64,000 bases of DNA. Origin: Scleromitrula shiraiana (Eukaryota > Ascomycota > Leotiomycetes > Helotiales > Sclerotiniaceae). The translations under genes were made by a program, and so were the position numbers. The stretch lies in assembly GCA_028455995.1 (NCBI GenBank), contig JABELC010000002.1, positions 186,001 through 250,000 on the forward strand, read 5' to 3'. This document shows, piece by piece, positions 53,982 to 64,000 of the stretch. Numbering within the stretch: the stretch's first letter is position 1; each line of letters opens with the position of its first letter. The notes beneath the pieces are model-generated. The model was not told the DNA's origin. It ran no database searches and saw only the letters and a program-made list of their open reading frames with translations.

Positions 53982-55935
53982 TTAAGCTAGACTGTGGAGT
54001 TTTGATTCTCTAGTCATTCTTCGGAAAGTCTTTCCCCAGCGCATGAAGACCAACATGCCAATTGTAGTAAAGCCAACTGCTAATGCCATTAATGTCATCA
54101 CAGGTGGGATGAATCCACTTCTAACTGCCCAGTCGTTGAAGTAGAAAATCATACCGAACTTTAATGTCGTTAGTTCTTGTCTCTGTATGGTTTGTGGATA
54201 GAAAGCTTACCCCAAAAGTGTTCTTCACAATCGTTGCTGTCACCATGATTTCTCCTGGAATATGTTTGTAGCAGTCTACAGCATACTATTAATTTCTCAT
54301 GTTAGTTATTCGTTCAGTATCTCAGGTGTGCATGTGGTTGAGGGATCTCATACAGCAATAACGATAGCAGGGATCGAGACAACCTCGATGCCTACGAATC
54401 CATAACCAACAACAATGATAGCTTGCCATGGCCAATGCCTTTGATATCCCACCGCAGAGATCTTTGTTGCATTAGCATTTTGTATCCATGGAGAAGTCGC
54501 GAAAGAAAACTTACAGTCATCCCAATCAAACAAATAGCAATATATGGAATCAAGGAAATTAGTCTCATTTCCGGTTCTCTCACACCACCATTCCTTTTCG
54601 TCGCTCTCATACTAATCCAGTCACTGAATGGACCAGCAGTTGCTAGCCCAACAATACTTCCCACAAAAAAAGCAAAGTTCGTGAATCCAACTACTCTTGG
54701 CGAGAATAGGTAGGGTGGTGCAGCAAAAACTTGAGACTCAGTGAGATTCAGAGCAAGGAGACAATTGGCTGCAAATCCTAGAGATAGAGATGCCCAAAGG
54801 ATAATTGGAAATGCGAAAATATATATCGGCGCAGTGATATCGTGGAGAAGCAGCGAAAGTCCATCATATTCCAATTTAGGAATAAGTGAGAATTGAGCCT
54901 TACTTGGTCGTCCAGTACCAGTAACCCTGTTAGAAGATCGAGATTCGGTGATTGAAGGTTCATTAGTCGCTTCTTTTGACACCCGCTTCTCCATATCTGA
55001 TTCTTCAACGGTGATTGTATTACTATGAGTAGAGGAATTGCGTCTATCTCTGCGGAACCGGGTTTCCGGTGCAAGAAAAACCATAGCTATCAGGTTCACC
55101 TAGAGTATTTAGTCAGTCACTAAGAAAATGCTAGAAAGTTGATCTGAACACTCACTACTTGCAAGATGGTACATATCCAAAAGAACCAGCGCCATCCGAC
55201 CGAGCTTGCAGCGACACTGCCGGCAATAATTGGCCCAACAAAAAGACCCAAGAAATACGACCAGAAATAAACTCCCATCCATAATCCGCGCTGATGCATA
55301 AACATCACATCTGCTATAATCATGGGCATTAAACTTTCGTTTGCAGCAGCACCAACTCCGCTGATGACTCGAGCTCCAATGAAGGATGGATAGGATGTTA
55401 CGAGTGCTTGCCAAACATTCGCAAGAATGCAGATGATCCCGCAAATCATTATAATGAAGCGACGGCCATAAAGATTGGATAATGGAACAATAATTAAATT
55501 CGCATATCCGAGTGCTATTGCTGCGGCACCAAACTAGAGATGTCAACGATAATGTATGGTTTGAGATCGGAAAGGAACCTCACTAGTAAATTCACTTCAG
55601 GGATAGTTTTGTGAAATAACTCCACAAAGATAGGTGTTAAAGGAGCAATTGAGAATGGTGTAAGTACACTGATAAATACAAACGTTGCCTGGTTGATGAT
55701 TACGATGGCTTTCCATGTTGGGCTCCAGTTCTACATGTGGATTCGTTAGTTTAAGGGACAATTGAATGGATGCTGGAGAGAAATTATATACCAATGGGTC
55801 TGAAGGATCATCACTAGGAGAAGGAATCAATTCGACCTCCTTATTAGTAGCAATAAGAACATTGTTACCGTCGAGATGAAAGAGGATTTCGGTACCGGGA
55901 AGGAGTTCGGTATCATTAAGAGCATTTGGTGCCAT
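53982..55935 (-). CDS. MFS transporter, Hol1/polyamine-drug type
   Basis: Seven exons: 55935-55792, 55730-55584, 55533-55156, 55099-54515, 54461-54354, 54285-54211 and 54158-53982; all junctions are in phase, 537 aa. A soluble N-terminus of about 50 residues (MAPNALNDTELLPGTE) precedes twelve membrane segments. Exon 2 has NWSPTWKAIVIINQATF, a frequent start of this fungal group; NLYGRRFIIM is the loop 2-3 motif; MWMGVYFW-like text and GPIIAGSVAASSVGWRWFFW mark segments 4-6. The central loop is long, acidic and Ser/Thr-rich. The second half includes YGFVGIEVVSIPAIVIAY-A-VDCYKHIPGE. By family knowledge it is a proton antiporter for drugs, polyamines or metabolites in the plasma membrane. Substrate unknown. 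Tail to tail with the hydrolase pseudogene. Confidence 0.87.
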
Positions 55936-57065
55936 TATGAAGTCGGTATGAAAGAAATGTTATGAATGAATGAATACTATTGGATGTATCGATATATAGC
56001 CAAGAGTAATGCTCTGCCACTCAGAAATCTTCAATTTTCGGATGGCATGTGAAGATATAAATACATATCAATCTAAACGCATAAACGTTCTGGACCGGAC
56101 CTCCGAGTCAATCTCTTTCTCAATTCGGCGCCTCGAACGCCTCTGGCTTACTCGGAGAATTTTCGACCGTTTCCCCAAACACTTCGCAATATCACAAACT
56201 ACGGATTAATAGCCTTTGCGGCGACATGGCTTTTGAAGTTTTGATCCTATCTGTTAGAGATATGCAAACACTCAGGGCATTAAGTCTGTATACTACGGAT
56301 TATACAATGTCCACCTGTTCATGCCAACAATGTGGCAGCTTGGATTTCAGCTCAATTCTCAGCCTGAATCGCATCGCCTTCAGCTCAGCAGCTGTCAATC
56401 ACAGAGTTTATTATGAAGTCGATTGAACAAATCTACATCCAAAGTATCGAAACAAAAATCATATCTGTCGCATCGCAAAATTTGACGTTTGATAGATGCA
56501 CAGACTTTGACTCGGCCAATTTTGATGGGATTGACTCTAGCAAGGCTTCTGGCGGGGGCCCTGGATCGTCTGATGTCGCTAAACGAGTCCGAAACACCCA
56601 AGAACTTTGACGTTGACGTTTTCACGACAAAGTTATCTTGTATCGAACCAGGGTGATTTTTGTTTCAAAACAATTCTTCTTTGATATGACGACTTGTGAA
56701 AATTATCGATGCTGTTGGGGTATCTGGCCGTCCCCAAGAAGGGAAAATTATTGTTGATATGAGAGCTTTTTTAGGTGTACAACATTTATCAAAGGACCAT
56801 GTTGTTGCTGTTTGGTAAAATCACATGTAGCTTATTGTTAGATGAAAATGATATTGATTTGAACTGGGATATATATATTGTTTTAGATGATGTTTTGTTA
56901 CTACAAGATATGAAAAGTATGTGCCTCTACTCCATGGCAAATGCCCCCGACTTTATAGTTCCCAACTAAATGGGCAGATAATATGATTATGTACATTGTA
57001 AATCGGCCCAGCCGTAAAAAACTTTTGAGTTGCCACCAAGCACCTCAGTTCATTAGAGAATTTCA
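55936..57065. other. Intergenic gap, 1.1 kb
   Basis: MFS promoter and 3' side of the 7-TM gene. Short frames on both strands near 56395-56625 overlap each other and have no domain. Confidence 0.45.
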
Positions 57066-58817
57066 TTACATATATTCTTGGCCCGGCGGTATAGTTGTCC
57101 TGGGTTTTTCCATCCAAGTAGATGTCCTAGGAGGTTTTCTTGGGAGGCCCATATCTTCCTCTGTCTGTTTCCGGACTTTGAAAGCATAAAGAAGAACTTC
57201 TGAATTTCCGGAGTCGATAGGCGTACCGATTATATCACCTCCATTATTTAGATTGAGTTCTGCCACGGCAGCCCGGACCTCTTCTGCTGTCGATCTCGGT
57301 CCATCATAGATAGAGGATACACCTCTTATTTTCTCATCGATTTCTGCACCAATCAATTGCTCTTGATCGCTATCCAACTTGACTGCGTAATCACCAGGAC
57401 CTTTAGCTCCATTTGGAACCCAGAATCGGAGGTCTACACGGATAAAAAGATAAAAATAGACGACCATGATCTCGAGCATGAAGCCAGTAGTGTAGAAAAC
57501 GGGCTTGCTGAATAGATGAGTGGGCTGGTCGATAGGTCTCTCAAGCACAGCACCTAGAAGACGAGTGATAGCTCCTACAACCAAAGCTGCTGTTGCAAGC
57601 ATGAGTACAATAGGCTTCATACGGAAGCGGCCTGCACCGAACTTCTCTACAGGCGATTTGCTTGGTATGGCGGTCGCGAATGAGACCCACAGTGCAGGAA
57701 ACACAGATAAGAATAAAGTCCAACAGGATCCGAAGAGAAGCAACTTCTTGGTGATCATGATGGACTTCTCGTTGAGCGTAAAGAAGCTCACGGTGAGAGA
57801 TATGATGTTCCAGAAGATAATGAAGGGAACGGATATTAATATTATGAGGAAGAACTTGGAGACGATTGGGTGCCATCCAAATTTAGGATGTGTTGCTCGG
57901 ACAATCCGTTGAGTGAAAATTACGTTGACAGCGAATAGAACAACGACACTATATATTGTTAGAACTGAACCAAAGAGACTTTTTTATATTCTTGGACTTA
58001 CCCAGCATTTTCAAAGATCGAAGCTGCCAGCACTATACTATTGTTCTCGGGTTTGAAAGCCCATACGATTCTCATTATGCATGTCACCTACGTGTGTTAG
58101 CTTTCACACCGAAAGTCGATACTATGGTTGATAATTACTTACATTTCGAACCATGCAAAAGTCGAAGATCATATCAGACATGATAAATTTATGGCCCCTC
58201 TTAGAGTTGATTTCATGTCTTATAAAGTGAGATGCAGCCCCGATGGCAAACAAAACTAAGAACACTGCCGTGATTGGTACATCCACATTCTTATTTGGTA
58301 TACCTCCTAGGACTGCGGCCCCAGGTGAGAATGGACCGCGTTTAGGTTGAGTGATTGAGGGTGGTGATGATGGAGTGGTTACTCCTGCCGCTTGTAGACC
58401 AGGTGACGAGGCGGTAGGAGGTTCTTCTCCGCCAGTATTCGTACCAGCCTTTGCACCAGTTGACATCGAAATGGTTGCAGAAGCCAAAGCTGCTGTTGGA
58501 GAGGAAGAGATGATGGATGGTGTTTCTGTGATTTCAACTGTGACAGTAGCCTGAGGTTGTACCGCGGCTGGTGCAATTTTTGTTATTGTAGAAGCTTGTA
58601 ATATTGTTGAATTTTGGTATATTGTTGATAGTATTAAATCGGTGGAAACAGATATTCGGGTGACAGTAGACTCTCTTACACTTGCCACTGAAGTAGTGTT
58701 CACAATCGGGGTAGTCGCCACAGCCGGTACCGATGTCCAGGAAAGTCGAGCTGCAGATGTCAAAGCCATTGAGGTTGTCAGCGCCGGCGCTGCTTGTGTC
58801 GAAGAAAAGTTCCCCAT
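57066..58817 (-). CDS. Ser/Thr-rich seven-transmembrane protein (DUF3112-like)
   Basis: Three exons: 58817-58143, 58087-58002 and 57948-57066, 547 aa from the Met at 58817. The frame continues upstream to a Met at 58931 that would add a hydrophobic leader (NNWQLPLLLLLAVE), so a longer protein with a signal peptide is possible. The first 190 residues are dominated by Ser, Thr, Ala and Val (TVTRISVSTDLILSTIYQN), as in heavily O-glycosylated ectodomains. Seven membrane segments follow, for example VPITAVFLVLFAIGAASHF and FFLIILISVPFIIFW. The last two are joined by TRLLGAVLERPI, and YLFIRVDLRFWVPNG closes the core. These words recall fungal DUF3112 proteins, sometimes discussed as GPCR-like. The tail is soluble and ends in a Pro/Arg-rich stretch. 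Function unknown. Confidence 0.75.
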
Positions 58818-61800
58818 ATTGGTCTTCACGTCACAGCAGCTGAAAAAGCTAGTATAGCAGTAAGAATTATTGAGACGTTCGACTGCCAAAAGTAATAAGA
58901 GTGGCAGCTGCCAATTATTTAGACCATACACTTGGCTATGACCATGATATCATGTTTATTGTAAGCAGTCAATTTTCCGCCCCGTCAGAACCGGATAACA
59001 TCTAGATGATGGTTCCGGTTTAAGAAAACATATAACTTCGCATCCCCAAGTATCAAGATCCCATGGTTTACCAGCACAAAAAACAAGCGAAACATGACAA
59101 AGGGGAATTGGCCAATGAGTTCTTCACTCAAAGTGAGCCTCATCCCTGGAAACGTCGCGACCATCGAGATTTCAAAATCACTTGATGACTTTCGATCGCA
59201 ACGTTCAACAACTGCTAGCATGTGAGATTGGGGCTACAAACTCGGACCAACATTACGCTGTCTGATTCTCGGATACTGTCACTTGTCAAGGTGAGATGAA
59301 AACTTCAAATGAATCTACCACAGAAGATTGGCGGAGGAGGGCAATTTCTAGATCATAAGGCATCCATTAACAGTGCTATATCGTCTATAATCCTCGCCAG
59401 TTACACAATTTGAAACTCGGATAATATGTTGACATCTATGGAACAAGATCAACTTGATCTCAGTCAGAATATCTGAAGCTCGCAACAAACAAACACTGGG
59501 GTCATGTTCCAGACAGTGCGGCTTGACGCTGTCACTGGCATGTACTTCACGTTGTTATCTGACATGAACTGTATGTTAGTGACTATCATTTTGCGAATAA
59601 TGTGATATTGAAACGAGTGCGGGGATTTGGTCCAATTTTTTGACATTTCTCGGTTATCTCAAACCGGTTGACACTTGTTTTCGAGTTGCAAAACATGCTA
59701 GTACAAAAAAGGATGCTGAATTATTATTCATGAGTGAAGTATCAATTTTGATTGATGAAAGGGAAATAAAGTTTCTAATCAATGATGGATTACGGCGGCA
59801 AACTAAACAGACGCTATCGCTGCCATGTGAACATAAGCTTTAGAAATTAAAGAATCTTTGCTACCAATAGCTTTATTGGTTCTTCAAGTTTGACCTGGCT
59901 TTCTAGTGATTGCATCTCTCTCTCCCCAAAACATACTTTGATCCTCGCAGGAACGAATACGAAGTTCTCAAAGAAAAAGTATGTGTTTCGGCGATCTTTC
60001 TCCCATGCCATGGCAGCATGAAGTTATACCCACCAATTTATACATGTATCTGTGATAAGAGTGTAGTTGAGAGAACACCCAGATCTTGCTAGTAGCCTCT
60101 GAACTACTAATGTAGTCCAATAATACATCAATCATTAGACTTTGAGTTCAATTTCGTCAAACGACGACTAGTATGAACTTGATGCATGTTATCTATGAGA
60201 TTGAGCGATTGTCCTTCTATCTTGACGTTATAGGAGAGGGGGAGGTTGCGGAAGACGTTTCCCATGTTTCAACTTATACGTAAAAATAAGCCGCAGGAAA
60301 GCCAGTCTGAAGTCACTTCCGACGGATATTATTATCTTCTTGCAGACTTTTATTCCCCGACACGGGAGGACTAATGCAAGTTAAATATCCCGCTGAGCTT
60401 AGATGTAAACTTCGTATGCCGTCCCGTATCAATGAGAAGGTGGCTTTTGGTAGACTTTCAAGTCAAGGATATAAGCAATAAGCAGCAAAATTCGAATTGC
60501 TAAACGGTTGAGATTAACATCCTCGGCAGTGCCACCCCCCCCTTCATGCTGCAAGTCTGTCTATCTCGGTGTTCGAGAGGTCTGAAAAGATGATACAAAT
60601 CAGTTATCATGAGCTAATGCTTGATATGTACGATCCATGTAGCGGTATATTTGTGAAAGTGCATTAGCCTTGCATAAATACTATTACCGCATACTTAGCT
60701 TATAGAAAAGTTATGCACGTGTAAATTAACCAAAAACTTATCTTGCAGTGCTAGATCCTTGTACTACATGAAACCAGCAAGGCGCCGGTTAAGTCGGCGG
60801 CTACAATGATCTTGTCGAATGGTAAAAAGCCTGAGAGTATTCTTAGTGCTGCACATGAATAATACATTTCCTATATTCTGGTCATTGTAGTTTCTAACCG
60901 AGTCAATCCTCTGAAGTCTACCTAAGTAGCCATGGAACCTTAAAATAACCTTTGAAAGCGGCTTGGATATAACAGAAGAAGCCCCTAATGATCTATTCTG
61001 GCAAGTCTTACCTAACTCACAAATTTAATTTTAGTTCCCATCTCCATTTGATTATATGTATAAATCCCATTGCCCGAATTTGCGATAAACTGAATGCTTT
61101 CTAAAGTTACTGTAGTAAGGCTCTCGAGGCATTTATAAGCCGAGACCATCAGCCTTAGGGGCAGATCATCAATTATTCACTATCACAGGTGCTTGAAGCT
61201 ATTTTCTACGTAGCGGGTACCTTATTATGCTCAGTTCGTGGAAGACAATGGCTCTGTCAAAATATCGCTGGGTATTGAACAGTAATATTGAAAGTGGAGG
61301 AATATGTTTATCTACTTTTCCGTTATCCTTATTTGATAGGATTCAATTTACCTATACGTAAATTTGTCAGTCTCAAACATAGCCGGACTGTTTACATGCA
61401 GCAGAATAAGTTTGTTCGTATTATTTGCGCATTGTTTTATGTTTATACGAATTACGGACATTTCAATGTGAAGATGCGGTCGGTGCATTATTGTACGGAA
61501 AACTTTGGTAAGAAGCTGGTGGAGCTTTTACGTCTGGGGGTTCTTTATACGAGGTGGATTGAGATACGGATAAGGGCTAACCACACGGGACGACTCGGAT
61601 TTATCGTGATTATGTTTGAATTTTGAGGTGTACAGTCAGTAACGACGAATATAGTGGGATATTAATGCTTTGAGAATGTACAATATATATTTATAGAATA
61701 GATTTTGGCAAACCAGGTCATGGATGGTCACGGCGAGTACGTTTTGCGGTGGTTGATATCCAAAAAGATGAATGTTTTCACACCGAGGACTCTAATAGAA

Positions 61801-62846
61801 TAGCTTTTATTTCAACATCCCTTTTGGTAACAAGAGCCTCAGAGCTTTCGGTACTTTGGATTATCTCAAATATAGAAAGGAAGGAAGGCAGGCAGGAAGT
61901 AAGGGAGGAGGAAAAGAGAGAGCAGAAGAGGAAATACCGTGCGTCGTCAATGCGCTTGTTAGTCTGCTAAACGCTTAGTCCGACTACTTGGTTAGCATCA
62001 GGAACTAAGTAAATTGGGCAAGGCAGTTGCTGGAAATCACCCGCAATAAAATTTCCAGATCCGCATCGCATGCTTTTTTACACTCAAACTTCACAAAATA
62101 TCTTCCCTTTGCGATTATATTAGCCAATCAAATGCAACACTGATATATGGATGTTTCAGTAATTGGATATTCCTAAGGCATCAAAACGTCAACAATAGGA
62201 AGTATGCCTGTTGCTTGCGTTTTTGAGACGCTGAATTGGATGACATGAGGATTGTATACCATAGCGCAATCCGATGTCAAGTTGACAGAGTACTTTCTGC
62301 TTATGAATTTCTAAATACATTTAGTGCATTAACGATGCAAGAGCTGCTATGCGGCTGTCAGAGCTTAATTATTGCCAGTGCAAATCTCCATTTACTGTTT
62401 GGTGTTTCTTCAATTCTCCGACATACCTGAACATTGCTTACTAACAGGCTAAACGATGTCGTAGATCATCATTTTCATCCGAGACCACCTTGCTATCACA
62501 GCTAACTGCATTTGCAGGGAGCTTGAGCGTTTGTGACTTCAGTCCATTTCTTGCAGAATGCTGTTCCGACCTGTGCATCGCTACGATGTGGATATCATTG
62601 ACGGGATAGTTTCAACTTGGTCTAGGATGAGTAAAATGTTTAATATCCGTCCCTCATCTATCTGCATGTGAAGATCTCCTGTCTATCAGTGGGTTGAGTA
62701 TATGTACCATGTGAAGCCACTACCTTTCGATCCGTTCATCGAACTTTCCATTCTTAATTATTGCTTTGTTGATCTTCTCTTCCATCTTTCTTCGACTCAA
62801 AGCATTGTAGCAAAGTTGAATGTGCGGGTCGCATAATTAATTCAAG
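58818..62846. other. Gene-free region, 4.0 kb, upstream of the PKS
   Basis: No supportable coding sequence. The longest plus-strand frame (61288-61626) is Tyr/Phe/Ile-rich without domain or splice signals. A run of eight C lies near 60533. AT-rich overall. A promoter or degraded sequence are both possible. Confidence 0.4.
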
Positions 62847-64000
62847 ATGGATGTTATCTTATTTGGAGATCAAACAGTTGACTGCCAGTCTTTCTTAAGA
62901 AAGGCTTTAGGTCGAAAGAACAGCCCTATCCTAAGCACCTTCCTAGAACAAGTTCATTCTGCCCTCCAAGATGAACTTTCATCTCTCCCATCAACTTCTC
63001 GACGACATGTTTCTGTTTTCTCAAGCGTTTCCGAATTTACAGATAGATATTACGAAGCCGAACAGCCAGATTTAGCTGTTGAAAGTGCCATTACTTGTCT
63101 GGCACAACTAACACATTTCATTGGGTAAGTGAACATACAATAAATGAAGGGGTTATTATCATAGAATGGGACTGACCTTCTACATAGATTTTTTGAAGCA
63201 CAACCTCTTTCTTACTTAGAACCGACTAATACAGAAGTACTTGGACTATGCACAGGTCTGCTCGCAGCCTCCGCAGTTTCATCATGTACATCACTCACAT
63301 CACTTATACCCCTTGCCGTACAGGCAGTTCGAATTGCTTTCAGACTTGGATCAAGAGTTGCAACAGTTGGAAATCAATTGGAAGTTACAAATGATAGACA
63401 GAAGACCTGGTCTACAATCGTGCTAGGAATAACCCCAGAGGTTGCTGAATCTGCACTTGCACAGTTTAATGAGGAGAGAGTGAGTGAACTTGCCGCACGG
63501 AAATTGTGTATCTCGCTGACTGTTCTTAGGGCTTGCTTCATACAACAAGATTGTATATCAGTGCTGTTGGTGGCATGTCCATAACAATTAGTGGAGCACC
63601 TACTATTAGAGCTGAATTATTCGAATCATCCGAAGCATTCAAAAATCTCCAACGACGAGAAATAGGTATCAGAGGCCCATATCATGCTTCTCACCTTTAC
63701 AACCCGCAAGATATTGAGAGAATCTTGACACCAGAAATCGTGTCACAACTCGAAAAATATTCTTCAAAGCTACCACTAGTCGGTACAGTCGCACACAAAG
63801 AATCTATATCAACAGTGGACCTATTCAGAAATTCCATCATGGAGATCCTCGCGGAACAAGTAAAATGGGACAAATTGGTCAAGCTGGCTGTAACCGATGT
63901 ACGAGCATCAAAACATGAGAGCGTTCGAGTTCTGGCCATGGGACCTACCGCTCTTGGAAACAGTCTCGTTTCATCTCTGAAGAATGGTGGTGGCCTGAAA
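62847..64000 (+). CDS. Non-reducing polyketide synthase, SAT domain (5' part, runs off the window)
   Basis: Exons 62847-63124, 63188-63479 and 63530 to the window edge; phases agree and about 345 residues are present. The start MDVILFGDQTVDCQSFLRK is the usual first line of fungal starter-unit acyl transferase (SAT) domains. The catalytic GxCxG occurs as LGLCTGLLAA at about residue 112, inside exon 2. YISAVGGMSITISGAP and GIRGPYHASHLYNP, with the second catalytic His, follow in exon 3. VLAMGPTALGNSLVSSLK lies at the edge. SAT domains load the starter onto the acyl-carrier protein; KS, AT, product-template, ACP and any release domain should follow to the right. Product cannot be deduced here. 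Intact as far as seen. Confidence 0.93.

Noticed and set aside
60370..60400. TATCCCGCTGAGCTTA resembling the start of 28S rRNA (ACCCGCTGAACTTAA)
   Set aside because: Only about 15 bases are similar with mismatches, and the flanking sequence does not continue as rRNA.
61288..61626. 112-codon plus-strand frame upstream of the PKS
   Set aside because: Composition is that of AT-rich noise (Tyr, Ile, Phe, Val), without motifs, and no supportive splice sites.

Overview
The window reads as nuclear DNA of a filamentous ascomycete. Protein genes are cut by short GT-AG introns (about 49-100 nt), intergenic DNA is AT-rich, and the gene set is typical of fungi: an N-type amino-acid permease, a CipB-like oxidoreductase, a Polycomb EED homologue, an Hrq1 helicase, 2EXR and DUF3112-type proteins, and a non-reducing polyketide synthase. 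The overall flavour suggests Leotiomycetes (Botrytis/Sclerotinia-like); that placement is inference only. No rRNA, tRNA, CRISPR or intact transposon was recognised. All exon junctions were worked out by hand from reading frame and splice signals.

Layout. 0-9.3 kb: an AAAP amino-acid transporter (-), a medium-chain dehydrogenase (+) convergent with a Gre2-like short-chain reductase (-), and a divergent CAX-type cation/proton exchanger (+). 9.9-22.4 kb: the most unusual part, a tandem array of five paralogous proteins, each with a disordered N-terminal half and two degenerate RRM-like domains ending in an 'xDP' motif. Four are on the minus strand, one is inverted, and one extra C-terminal-like fragment lies between copies. 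22.4-24.8 kb: no supportable gene. 24.8-39.7 kb: a Yip4/YIPF6-type Golgi protein (-), a two-PAS protein (-), the PRC2 subunit EED (+, 11 exons), a two-thioredoxin-domain ER protein (-), tyrosyl-DNA phosphodiesterase (+) and acyl-CoA-binding protein (-). 39.7-46 kb: a degenerate repeat patch, a doubtful orphan gene (+), a 2EXR protein (-) and a Yrb2/RanBP3-like Ran-binding protein (+). 46.5-58.8 kb: the Hrq1 helicase (+), a secreted alpha/beta hydrolase (-), a pseudogene of another alpha/beta hydrolase (+), an MFS transporter (-) and a Ser/Thr-rich 7-TM protein (-). 58.8-62.8 kb: a gene-free stretch, then the SAT domain of a non-reducing PKS that runs off the right edge.

How the genes relate. 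Most are independent housekeeping or accessory genes. The only set with an obvious family relationship is the RRM-like array, which looks like local duplication followed by strong divergence into two subgroups (9.9-14.3 kb and 18.0-22.4 kb copies), with the inverted copy between them. The PAS gene and the EED gene are divergent across a 3-kb gap. The PKS at the right edge probably opens a secondary-metabolite cluster lying beyond the window.
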